DNA of 64,000 nt from contig NZ_QEAS01000002.1 of the NCBI RefSeq assembly GCF_003130405.1, forward strand, positions 338,692 to 402,691, in the 5' to 3' direction. The notes under the pieces were generated by a model. It did not search any database, had not been told where the DNA came from, and saw only the letters and a program-made list of their open reading frames with translations. Of the stretch, positions 1 through 7,818 are shown piece after piece; the first letter of the stretch is position 1, and every line of letters starts with the position of its first letter. A program made the position numbers and the translations under genes. This DNA comes from Pararcticibacter amylolyticus (GTDB taxonomy: Bacteria > Bacteroidota > Bacteroidia > Sphingobacteriales > Sphingobacteriaceae).

Positions 1-1
1 G

Positions 2-79
2 GGTCTATGCGTCGGAGCTTTAGAGGGAGTTGTACCTGGAGAGGGAAATACCGGAGGGCTAATGGTATTCAACAGGTAA
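2..79 (+). CDS. C-terminal end of an unidentified protein (partial)
   Basis: An open frame enters from the left edge and stops at TAA 77-79, giving about 25 residues ending in GGLMVFNR. A strong stem-loop with a T-run follows about 70 bases later on the same strand, which is what the end of a plus-strand gene would look like. The fragment is too short to assign a family. Another frame also stays open to base 171, so the choice rests only on the terminator position and the plausible protein composition. Low certainty. Confidence 0.35.
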   Translation, partial: GLCVGALEGVVPGEGNTGGLMVFNR

Positions 80-147
80 AAGCGGGGTGTCCCAGGATTG
101 GAAAATATCCTTTCGAACTGCCCCAAAGTGATTTAAAAAAGACGAAA

Positions 148-180
148 GCCTCAGTATTCTGTAAATACTGAGGCTTTTTT
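148..180 (+). terminator. Rho-independent terminator, probably bidirectional
   Basis: An 11-bp perfect stem (148-158 with 164-174, loop of five) is followed by six T on the plus strand. A run of six A lies at 135-140 on the other side, so it can also end the minus-strand operon whose last stop codon is at 315. Confidence 0.8.
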
Positions 181-314
181 ATGATTAAGAAGAGGCTCTT
201 CTTTTATGCCGGTTTCATTGTAACCGGTGATATCGCACTTGCATTATTTCCGGATGCCTGACTTTTGCAATACGATTCACAGTTTATTTAACAATTACTT
301 TTAATCCGCCTTCC

Positions 315-2447
315 TTAACGCTCATTGCAGTCTAGCTGTGTCAGGTTAACGCCATTCAGGATCACATCAAACTCTGTACGGCGATTGAGCTGCTGGTCTG
401 CTTCAGAGCAGGGCACGCCGTCAAAGCAGCGGTTTACCAGTCGTGTCTTTCCATAGTATTCAACTTTTATGCGGGAGGGGCTTATTCCACGTGATGCCAG
501 ATAAGCTTTTGCAGACGCCCCTCTTCGTAGTGACAGGCCGCGATTATAGTCATCTGAAGCTCTTGAGTCGCAGTGACTTGAAGTGATCACTGTAATTTCA
601 GGATACTTTTTCATCAAAGTCGCCAATTCATCTAAAGCAGGCTTTGCATCCGGTCGGATCTCTGAACGATCAAGGTCATAATAGATACTTTGAACGGCAA
701 ACACACGTTTCAATGAGTCACAATGACTGATGACATATTGCTGAGGACTCTCGGTCTTATTAAGGTAAATGTCTGCCCTGATAACCGAATCCTTTGTAAT
801 ACCTACTGAGGTAACAAAAGACAACTGGCTAACATAGCCGAGCTTCTGGCCTGTAATTTCATAGTCTGTCTCCCTGGCAAGGTCTCTTCTGAACTCACCT
901 TTTGAATTTACACGGAGCGTGTCCGTTCCGTCCAGGTGGCGAAGCAGCAAACGACTGCCCGGAAGCGGAAGCTTTGTCCGCGCATCCCTTATAGTTCCTT
1001 CCAGGATGACGCGGTTCATTGCCTGACTTATGTGGTAAATATCATCTCCTCCCCTTCTGTTTGATGAGAAGAAGCCATTTTTACCGTCGTCATTCATCAC
1101 AAGGCCGAAATCATCCGATGACGAATTGACGGGCACGCCTACATTCCTTGGAGCAAACATAGGTTTCATTTCCTTTAATGCAACTTCAAATATATCCAGG
1201 CCACCCAATCCGGCATGACCGGTCGAAGCAAAATATAAGGTACCATCCTTTGTCAGGAACGGGAATTGTTCATTACCCTCTGTATTGATCTGTTTACCCA
1301 AATTCACAGGGCGGGTCCAGCTTGTTCCGCCCGAACGTACGCAATAGTACAGGTCGGTACCTCCAAATCCACCTGGCATGTCAGACGCAAAGATCAGGAT
1401 ATTACCATCCTTGCTTAGTGCGGGATGACCTACAGAATATTCATCACTGTTGTATGGAAAGGGATTGATCCTTTTCAGATGGGCGCCGCTTGCCGTAAAA
1501 AGCTTCAGCTTATTGACCCCATCCTTGCTTTTTCCGGACCTTCCCCTGTAGAAGTTATTCCTTGTGAACATTAGCGAACCATCCGGAAATGCCGCCGACG
1601 GACCTTCATGATAACGGGAGTTCACCCTTCCTTTAAGGGGTTTCCCTATCTTTCCCGCATTAAGTACCAGGCCTAGTGTATCAAAAAATATAGATGGATT
1701 GTATTCGCCCAGCGTCTTACTGTCATTACTGGTAGGCGCGGTATCATCGTGATTAAACTTATAGTTTCCTTTACCGCCCTTCGCAGCAATTGCCAGCGCG
1801 CTATCAATATTCACATCCTTTACATCCTGTAATCTCTCTACCCAATATAAATTAGTGTATGGAGTATTGTCCCATGGGAATACCATACTGTTCACACCGC
1901 CCTTAAGCCGGTTACTGGCAAACAATAATCCACCCCGGAAATACAGTGGCGCATATTCGGACGCTGCCGAATTAATATTTGCATACGCAATCTTCCACAG
2001 TCCATTATTCCTGGTAAAATCTTTCACGTTGGCCCTGGCAAATGCAGAAGCCCGTTTGTCTGCAGGCATCAGGCTCAGGTATCTCCTGTACCATTGCTCA
2101 GACCGCTCATAACGCTGCTTATTGGCAAGCGCCTCAGCGTAATAAAGAACCCACTCAGACTTTAGTTCTTTCTGGCGTGAAAGCTTTTCATACCAGAATA
2201 AAGCCTCATCATAATTCTTAACCTGTTTATAGCTGAAAGCCAGCATTTCCTGCGCTTTTACATTAGCTGAATCTTTAGCTAAAACAACATTTAAATGTTG
2301 TATCGCCGACAAATACCTGAGGGAATTATATTCGGCAACAGCCTTTCTCATTTCTTTGGTGAGACCGCTGGGCGTTTGGGCAAAGGCCGTTCCGGCAGTC
2401 AGGATAACCAGGAATATGATGGATGATATTATAGATCTAATCTTCAT
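315..2447 (-). CDS. TPR-PD40-OmpA outer-membrane protein (PorE/SprE-like layout)
   Basis: A 710-residue protein with a signal peptide (cleavage after about AFA at residue 23). In order it shows TPR-like helices (about 35-130), WD40-like PD40 repeats (about 165-455), a carboxypeptidase-regulatory-like beta domain (about 480-560) and a C-terminal OmpA peptidoglycan-binding domain (about 590-700; SHCDSRASDDYN, NRRTEFDV). This domain order is known from PorE-type proteins that tie type IX secretion components to peptidoglycan. It is the last gene of a three-gene unit, 12 bases after the PorP/SprF-like gene. Its role as the periplasmic anchor for the neighbouring adhesin is inferred. It could instead be one of the many paralogues of this family with other partners. 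Confidence 0.88.
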   Translation of the reverse strand: MKIRSIISSIIFLVILTAGTAFAQTPSGLTKEMRKAVAEYNSLRYLSAIQHLNVVLAKDSANVKAQEMLAFSYKQVKNYDEALFWYEKLSRQKELKSEWVLYYAEALANKQRYERSEQWYRRYLSLMPADKRASAFARANVKDFTRNNGLWKIAYANINSAASEYAPLYFRGGLLFASNRLKGGVNSMVFPWDNTPYTNLYWVERLQDVKDVNIDSALAIAAKGGKGNYKFNHDDTAPTSNDSKTLGEYNPSIFFDTLGLVLNAGKIGKPLKGRVNSRYHEGPSAAFPDGSLMFTRNNFYRGRSGKSKDGVNKLKLFTASGAHLKRINPFPYNSDEYSVGHPALSKDGNILIFASDMPGGFGGTDLYYCVRSGGTSWTRPVNLGKQINTEGNEQFPFLTKDGTLYFASTGHAGLGGLDIFEVALKEMKPMFAPRNVGVPVNSSSDDFGLVMNDDGKNGFFSSNRRGGDDIYHISQAMNRVILEGTIRDARTKLPLPGSRLLLRHLDGTDTLRVNSKGEFRRDLARETDYEITGQKLGYVSQLSFVTSVGITKDSVIRADIYLNKTESPQQYVISHCDSLKRVFAVQSIYYDLDRSEIRPDAKPALDELATLMKKYPEITVITSSHCDSRASDDYNRGLSLRRGASAKAYLASRGISPSRIKVEYYGKTRLVNRCFDGVPCSEADQQLNRRTEFDVILNGVNLTQLDCNER

Positions 2448-2459
2448 AAATTATTGGAA

Positions 2460-3395
2460 TCAGAAATATCTCGGTGATAAAATTTTGCCACGGCTTGAAC
2501 CAAACTCAAACCTGATCATGATCTCATGACTTCCGGAATTGAAGTTCTTCAACCCAGTAGTACTGCGATCATAACTATACCCGATTCTTATTTGCGGAGT
2601 TGCCTGCAACTCCACCAATGCCGCCACGTCGGAGCTGGTACGGTATTGCGCACCAAAAGCTATCACATCCTTAATCCAGAGTGTTGCATTGAGATCCGCT
2701 TCTACAGGAGCTCCGCCAACTGCCTTTATCAGGAAAGATGGCTTCAGCTTAAAGTCCTCGGCCAGCGGAAATACATATCCCGAAGCCAGGAATAAATGGA
2801 GTGATTTCCGGTTTCCCTGGGTGCTGTCAGTAGCGGCATTGTTCTCATTTAAACGATTATTGAGAAGGCCCTGTGCTGAAAGTCCAACGTAATACCTGTC
2901 AGAGTTATAGTACACGCCGGTACCGAAGTTAAACATGAGTTTGTTAACATTATTCGCGAAAGCCGGGTCGTAGCCTCCTGAACTGCTTAATGGCACACTT
3001 GTAAAATCAGCAGTATACTGATAAAGACTTCCCTGTAGCCCGAAAGCCAGAGAGCCCTCGTCCATTCTGATCCTGTATGCATAACTGGCAGCTCCTCCTG
3101 TTGTCTTCGTAATACCCACCTCATCATTAAAGATCTGAAACCCCAATCCGATTTTCTTGCTGTTTACAGCCGCATCGATAGTCAATGTAGTTGTCTTGGG
3201 AGCACCTGCAATACCAGACCACTGTGCCCGGTGCAGGGCAGTAGCAGAAAGCACATTACGGCTTCCGGCATACGCCGGGTTAATAGCCAGTGTATTGAAC
3301 ATATACTGGGAATACATCGCATCCTGCTGAGCCAGTGCATCAACGGAGAGGATCAACGTACCTGCCAGCAATAAAAATATCTTCGCTCTTTTCAT
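2460..3395 (-). CDS. PorP/SprF family type IX secretion outer-membrane protein
   Basis: A 311-residue outer-membrane beta-barrel protein. The N-terminus has a signal peptide ending ALA-QQ and then the family hallmark, QYMFNTLAINPAYAGSR. In this family the proteins work with one partner adhesin that carries a type B C-terminal domain and hold or export it at the cell surface (SprF for SprB in gliding Flavobacterium). The gene starts one base after the stop of exactly such an adhesin (3397-6708) and is followed by the OmpA/PD40 gene, so the partner assignment is well supported by context. The family call is secure; the specificity for the neighbour is inferred. Confidence 0.92.
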   Translation of the reverse strand: MKRAKIFLLLAGTLILSVDALAQQDAMYSQYMFNTLAINPAYAGSRNVLSATALHRAQWSGIAGAPKTTTLTIDAAVNSKKIGLGFQIFNDEVGITKTTGGAASYAYRIRMDEGSLAFGLQGSLYQYTADFTSVPLSSSGGYDPAFANNVNKLMFNFGTGVYYNSDRYYVGLSAQGLLNNRLNENNAATDSTQGNRKSLHLFLASGYVFPLAEDFKLKPSFLIKAVGGAPVEADLNATLWIKDVIAFGAQYRTSSDVAALVELQATPQIRIGYSYDRSTTGLKNFNSGSHEIMIRFEFGSSRGKILSPRYF

Positions 3396-3396
3396 C

Positions 3397-6300
3397 TTAC
3401 CTGTTTATTGTAACGTATCCAACTCTTTTCTCTTCATTCTGAATCGAAATCACAAAATAGTAAGTACCAACCGGTACATCTTCCCCGTAATGTATACCCT
3501 CGGTACACTTTCCATTCCAGTCGTTCTGATAATTCTTTGACCGGTATACCCGGTTCCCCCACCTGTTGTATACTTCCAGGCTTACCTGCTTGCCGGATGC
3601 GTTTTCAACGATGAAATAGTCGTTAATCCCATCGCCGTTCGGAGAAAACCCTCCCGGGATGAACAGCGGCTGTTTAACCAGCTTTACCGGGGTCAGTTCC
3701 GAAGGAGACGGATCTCCGGAAGTTACCGGGTCGGGGGTCAGGCCATTAGTAGACTGATCCGACACGCTGCTTCCGTTATTACCGGCCGTCCCGGTAACGC
3801 GGGAAGTATTATAAAAAGTAGCATCCTTATCACCTATGGAAACAATCAGATCCAGGGTCACGGTTTCCTTCCATCTTTCTCTTATGTAGCTGGAAGGCAG
3901 AAGCAATTCTTTGTCTGTTATGCCGTTATAAGAATCATTTACACGAAGATCGCCACTTGCGCTGATGCTTCTTACCGTGACGGAAGCAGATGGAAAAGCA
4001 CCTGCAAGGTCATCCGTTAAGCTAAGCTGATTGATCCTGTGATCGCCGTAGTTAACCACTGTAAACACGAATGTGATGTTGTATGTTCCATCAGGGTTCT
4101 TCGTCATAGCTGTAAGGCCTTTAGCCAGCCCGATCTTAGCCGGACGGCTTACTTCTATGATCACCCTTCCCGGGGTCTCATTGCCGTTCTCATCCCTGAT
4201 AACGTAATCAAAGTCATCCGGACCTGTATAACCAGGGTTAGGCGTGTAAATCCCGGTATTAGGATCAAAAGTCCCGTGTTTGGGAGGATTTGTCACCACT
4301 ATAGTTCCACCGGGCGGTACCGGGATCTGTATGGTTGAAGGCTGATCGCTGGGAACCTCCACGATAATATCATCAATCTTGGGAGGAATTCCTGAAATCG
4401 TAAGATTTACGGTAATGGGATCAGATTCGAGTCCGTCGGCAGTTCTTAACCGGTAGGTAAACGAGTCAGTACCTGAATAGCCGCTTGCCGGGGTATAAGT
4501 AACCGTATTATCCGCATTTACCGTAATACTTCCATGCAGAGGCAAGGTGTTGGGAACCACGGAGGTACCTGTTTTACTAATATCGTTATCTTTTACAGGA
4601 ATGCTCACTGGTGTGTTGAGATAGGCAGACCTGTTATCGGGGCTTCCCACCGGCCTCACATTAACCGTCACCAGGATCGGATCAGATTCCAGCCCCTCCT
4701 TATTTCTGAGTTTATAGGTAAATGTATCTTTGCCGCTGAAACCTGCCGCAGGAGTGTATGAAATTGTTCCCTCGGGATTCACAGTGATCACACCGTTAGC
4801 CGGATCCGTATTTTTTATGACGCTGGCGCCCGCTCTTCCGCTGTCGTTAGGCAAAACGGTCAATATTACCGGCGTTTCAGTGATAGTCCACCCGATATCC
4901 GGGGTTCCCGCTGGTTTCACATTAACAGCTATCAATACTGTAGCCTGTGTCGATTCAGCACCGTAGTTATCCTTTATGGTATAAACAAAAGAATCATACC
5001 CCGAGAAACCGTCACTTGGGCGATATCTTACCAGCCCGGTCGCGGGATCTACAAGGACAGTCCCGTGAGCTGGATTGGCTTTAATCGTAACGCTTGTCCT
5101 GTCAAGGGTGTTATCGCCATCGGGGTCCGTATCATTTGCCCAGACCGGAATCTCAATGAATGTATTTAAAGCGGTGGTGGTAGTGTCATTTTTAGCAACG
5201 GGCGTATGATTTATCGTAAGTACCACATCGTCAAAAAGCTCACATCCCGCGGTTGTAGTAACAGTCCACCGGAAAGTATAAGCGCCTCCGGAGAGGTTAC
5301 TGACAAGAGAATTCTGCACTGCCGGATTCGAAAATGTCGCCGTATTTGCTCCCGAAACCTGCGACCATCTTCCGGTTGAACCGGAGGAGGGGCTGCTGCC
5401 CTTCATGATGTAGCTAGCTGTGGCGTTCAGAGTATGAATTAACTGATCCGGCCCGGCATCCGGCTGTGCGGGAGCCGGCGTATATGTGACCGTAATAACT
5501 GCAGGATCGGAAGTAACACCATAAGAATCGTTCACGGTATAGTACCCCACTACTGGTCCGGTAAAACTTGCCTCCGGGGTAAAAAGCACGTTACCATCAG
5601 AGCTAAAGGAGAAGGTTCCCTTTCCGGAAACAGAATAGGAGCTCTGAATACCCGCTGTCGCCGGATCCAGGTCTATAGATGCTTTATTGATGACTCCTCC
5701 TTCATTGGTGGCTTTATCGTTTGCTGTTACATCAATAACAGCCTCTGTGCCAGCACAGACTGATATAATGTCGTTACCAACCTCCGGTTTATTGAGCTCA
5801 TCTCTTTTGTATACATCAATAAAAACGTTCCTGATCTCATGATAATTGGTCCTTTCACCTGTTGAAGATGCAATACCATATCTGAGATTGGCAGGAGCAG
5901 CCTCCCTGTAGTAAAAATTATCAATAACAGTGGTGGTAATCGGTGTAGGGCCTCCGCGCATCACCCTGACGGTAACATTATAGCCCCCTGCAGGATTTGG
6001 AGCAAGGTCCATATACACGCGGCGATACCCGGCGGAAGTAGAATCAGACTCCCTGTTGCTGCCGCCAGCTACTAATGGAAAGCCCAGAGACTGTGTCTGC
6101 TGGGAAGTCAGGTAGGGATAATTATCAGGAGTTAAACCCGCTCCGTTCCCGCGGCCCCTCAGAGTGATTGAACCCGGCATAAATCCAGGCCCCCCCTGCC
6201 GGCCTTGTGTCGGATTTGAAAAATTCCCAAATTCATCCAGACCTACAGCTATATACCCTTTGCTGACTCCCGGAGAAATGGGTGATGTATTGGTAATCTG

Positions 6301-6708
6301 GGCATAACCCAGGGAACCTCCAAACCCTCCGATATTAAAAGGGGATGCCAAAGCATCGTAGAGGAATAAACTGATCCCGTCGGCTCCCGTGCCCCCATAT
6401 ACATAATACTCAAAAATTACTTTTAAGCCGTTACGCGCAGGAAATTCTGCATTACTGATGATATACCCTTTTTGATAGGTGGTATTTCCGGTAAGCCTAA
6501 GATATCCCTGACCTTCCGGATCAATGCTTCCACCACCCGGAGCGGTACCGGGAGCAGCCGTAAGAATAGCAGAAGGTGCTCCACCGAATGTAATCCCAGG
6601 TGCAGTAGAGTTTCTGAAACTCTCCCTGTATGGCAACTGCGCAAAAGCCGCACCCGAAATCAGAAAGCAATATGCAAGTATTAAGACATATCGTAAATGT
6701 CCATTCAT
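3397..6708 (-). CDS. Large secreted adhesin: lectin domain, Ig/cadherin-like repeats, type B T9SS C-terminal domain
   Basis: An 1103-residue secreted protein with a signal peptide (cleavage after AFA, residue 23). Residues about 25-300 resemble an L-type (legume-like) lectin domain (GADGISLFLYD; DEFGNFSNP). Then come several tandem cadherin/Ig-like repeats of about 85-95 residues with the signature YTPASGYSGTDSFTYRLR, a DUF11-like segment (about 850-960), and a C-terminal gliding-motility-associated domain (about 1015-1103; GGFSPNGDGINDYF, VYNRWGNRVY, VGTYYFVI). The last domain is the type B signal used by type IX secretion. It heads the operon with its PorP/SprF partner. A sugar-binding adhesion role is likely; the ligand is unknown. 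Confidence 0.9.
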   Translation of the reverse strand: MNGHLRYVLILAYCFLISGAAFAQLPYRESFRNSTAPGITFGGAPSAILTAAPGTAPGGGSIDPEGQGYLRLTGNTTYQKGYIISNAEFPARNGLKVIFEYYVYGGTGADGISLFLYDALASPFNIGGFGGSLGYAQITNTSPISPGVSKGYIAVGLDEFGNFSNPTQGRQGGPGFMPGSITLRGRGNGAGLTPDNYPYLTSQQTQSLGFPLVAGGSNRESDSTSAGYRRVYMDLAPNPAGGYNVTVRVMRGGPTPITTTVIDNFYYREAAPANLRYGIASSTGERTNYHEIRNVFIDVYKRDELNKPEVGNDIISVCAGTEAVIDVTANDKATNEGGVINKASIDLDPATAGIQSSYSVSGKGTFSFSSDGNVLFTPEASFTGPVVGYYTVNDSYGVTSDPAVITVTYTPAPAQPDAGPDQLIHTLNATASYIMKGSSPSSGSTGRWSQVSGANTATFSNPAVQNSLVSNLSGGAYTFRWTVTTTAGCELFDDVVLTINHTPVAKNDTTTTALNTFIEIPVWANDTDPDGDNTLDRTSVTIKANPAHGTVLVDPATGLVRYRPSDGFSGYDSFVYTIKDNYGAESTQATVLIAVNVKPAGTPDIGWTITETPVILTVLPNDSGRAGASVIKNTDPANGVITVNPEGTISYTPAAGFSGKDTFTYKLRNKEGLESDPILVTVNVRPVGSPDNRSAYLNTPVSIPVKDNDISKTGTSVVPNTLPLHGSITVNADNTVTYTPASGYSGTDSFTYRLRTADGLESDPITVNLTISGIPPKIDDIIVEVPSDQPSTIQIPVPPGGTIVVTNPPKHGTFDPNTGIYTPNPGYTGPDDFDYVIRDENGNETPGRVIIEVSRPAKIGLAKGLTAMTKNPDGTYNITFVFTVVNYGDHRINQLSLTDDLAGAFPSASVTVRSISASGDLRVNDSYNGITDKELLLPSSYIRERWKETVTLDLIVSIGDKDATFYNTSRVTGTAGNNGSSVSDQSTNGLTPDPVTSGDPSPSELTPVKLVKQPLFIPGGFSPNGDGINDYFIVENASGKQVSLEVYNRWGNRVYRSKNYQNDWNGKCTEGIHYGEDVPVGTYYFVISIQNEEKRVGYVTINR

Positions 6709-7134
6709 AAAACAAATTTTAAAAAGATTTTCCCGTTTCTATATTCATTCTCCCCAGAGGAAGGCTCCTCGTTCAACAAGTTTTTCAAAAATGAAGCCAT
6801 AATCAAAGAAATCAACTTAACCTCCTGATTACTAAAAACTTTGAATAATCAGATCCCCTGACAAATAAATAGAAAGCATATATTAGCGTTTAAACGCGTA
6901 ATCCCCACCCTCCTTGGGGAACAAATTCCTCACCAAATTGCTTATTAATTAAAAGACTGGTTCTCCAGACAGGTATATGAAACTATATCGACTCCAAAAA
7001 GTCAATTGGTACAATAATAGCATATTTAATCAAATAGCGGCACGTTAAAGCAGAATAAATTTAAAGCGTTATATTTGACATTTAACAAGGGTAAAGCAAG
7101 CCGCATTCAATGCAGGAACTAGAAATGGGTATTT
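6709..7134. other. Divergent intergenic region between adhesin and polysaccharide operons
   Basis: 426 bases without a credible gene, AT-rich, between two divergent operons. It holds a perfect 12-base palindrome at 6886-6897 (GCGTTTAAACGC), a small stem-loop at 6903-6918, and a promoter-like -7 box at 7070-7077 facing right. No clear -7 box was found for the leftward adhesin operon. Confidence 0.6.
7070..7077 (+). promoter_or_regulatory. Bacteroidota -7 promoter box for the polysaccharide operon
   Basis: TATATTTG matches the TAnnTTTG -7 consensus exactly and lies 58 bases before the first start codon of the operon. No convincing TTTG -33 element was seen at the usual distance, so this is a candidate only. 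Confidence 0.45.
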
Positions 7135-7818
7135 ATGAACTATAAAAAATCAGCAGTTTTTATTCTATTCAACGCGCTGATCTTAACAAACATTTCCTTA
7201 GCACAGGAAACGATGATGAACGACTTTTCCTACCTGTACTTGGAGAAGCTTGTTGCTGTGGCTAAAGAAAATTACCCCAGGGCTAAGGCTTTTAATAACA
7301 GGATTAATATTGCAAAAAGCAATATCAGTGCGCAAACATTGTCATGGCTGGAACCTTTTTCGTTCTCCTATTATTTCAGGGAAAACAATAATGCGATAGA
7401 TATCGTCAATCCCGCATTACTTACCGGCTATCAATTTGGAGTATCTTTCAATCCGGGAAGTTTGTTCAGGAAGCCCTTTGCCGTTAAGACGGCAAAAGAG
7501 GAGCTTAAAATAACAAAACTTGAGCAGCAGGAATATGAGCTCCAATTAGAAACTGAGGTAAAAACACGTTATTTACAATACCTGCAGAACCTGAATAACC
7601 TGAGGCTACAATCCAAGGTAACTATTGATGCTGAAAGTATGTATAAGAACATTAAGAGCAGATATGAAAAAGGTGAAGTGCCGCTGGCTGATTACAATAA
7701 CGTATCTGTGTCTCTGAACGCAGCTTACCAGGCTAAAATAGCCGCAGAAGCCGCACTTATAACATCTAAAGTATCACTTGAACAACTGCTGGTTAAAAAA
7801 CTGGAAGAAATTAAATAA
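7135..7818 (+). CDS. Short TolC-like outer-membrane protein
   Basis: A 227-residue protein with a signal peptide (cleavage near residue 23, SLAQ). The rest is mostly long amphipathic helix with Ala/Asn/Leu-rich heptads typical of the TolC/OEP fold (for example KSRYEKGEVPLADYNNVSVS). Usual TolC proteins have about 430-500 residues with two repeats; this has about half that length, so only one repeat is present. It is the first gene of the polysaccharide operon and its stop codon touches the ATG of the Wzc-like gene. It may act as the periplasmic/outer-membrane partner of the co-polymerase. Function is inferred from fold and position. Confidence 0.7.
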   Translation: MNYKKSAVFILFNALILTNISLAQETMMNDFSYLYLEKLVAVAKENYPRAKAFNNRINIAKSNISAQTLSWLEPFSFSYYFRENNNAIDIVNPALLTGYQFGVSFNPGSLFRKPFAVKTAKEELKITKLEQQEYELQLETEVKTRYLQYLQNLNNLRLQSKVTIDAESMYKNIKSRYEKGEVPLADYNNVSVSLNAAYQAKIAAEAALITSKVSLEQLLVKKLEEIK

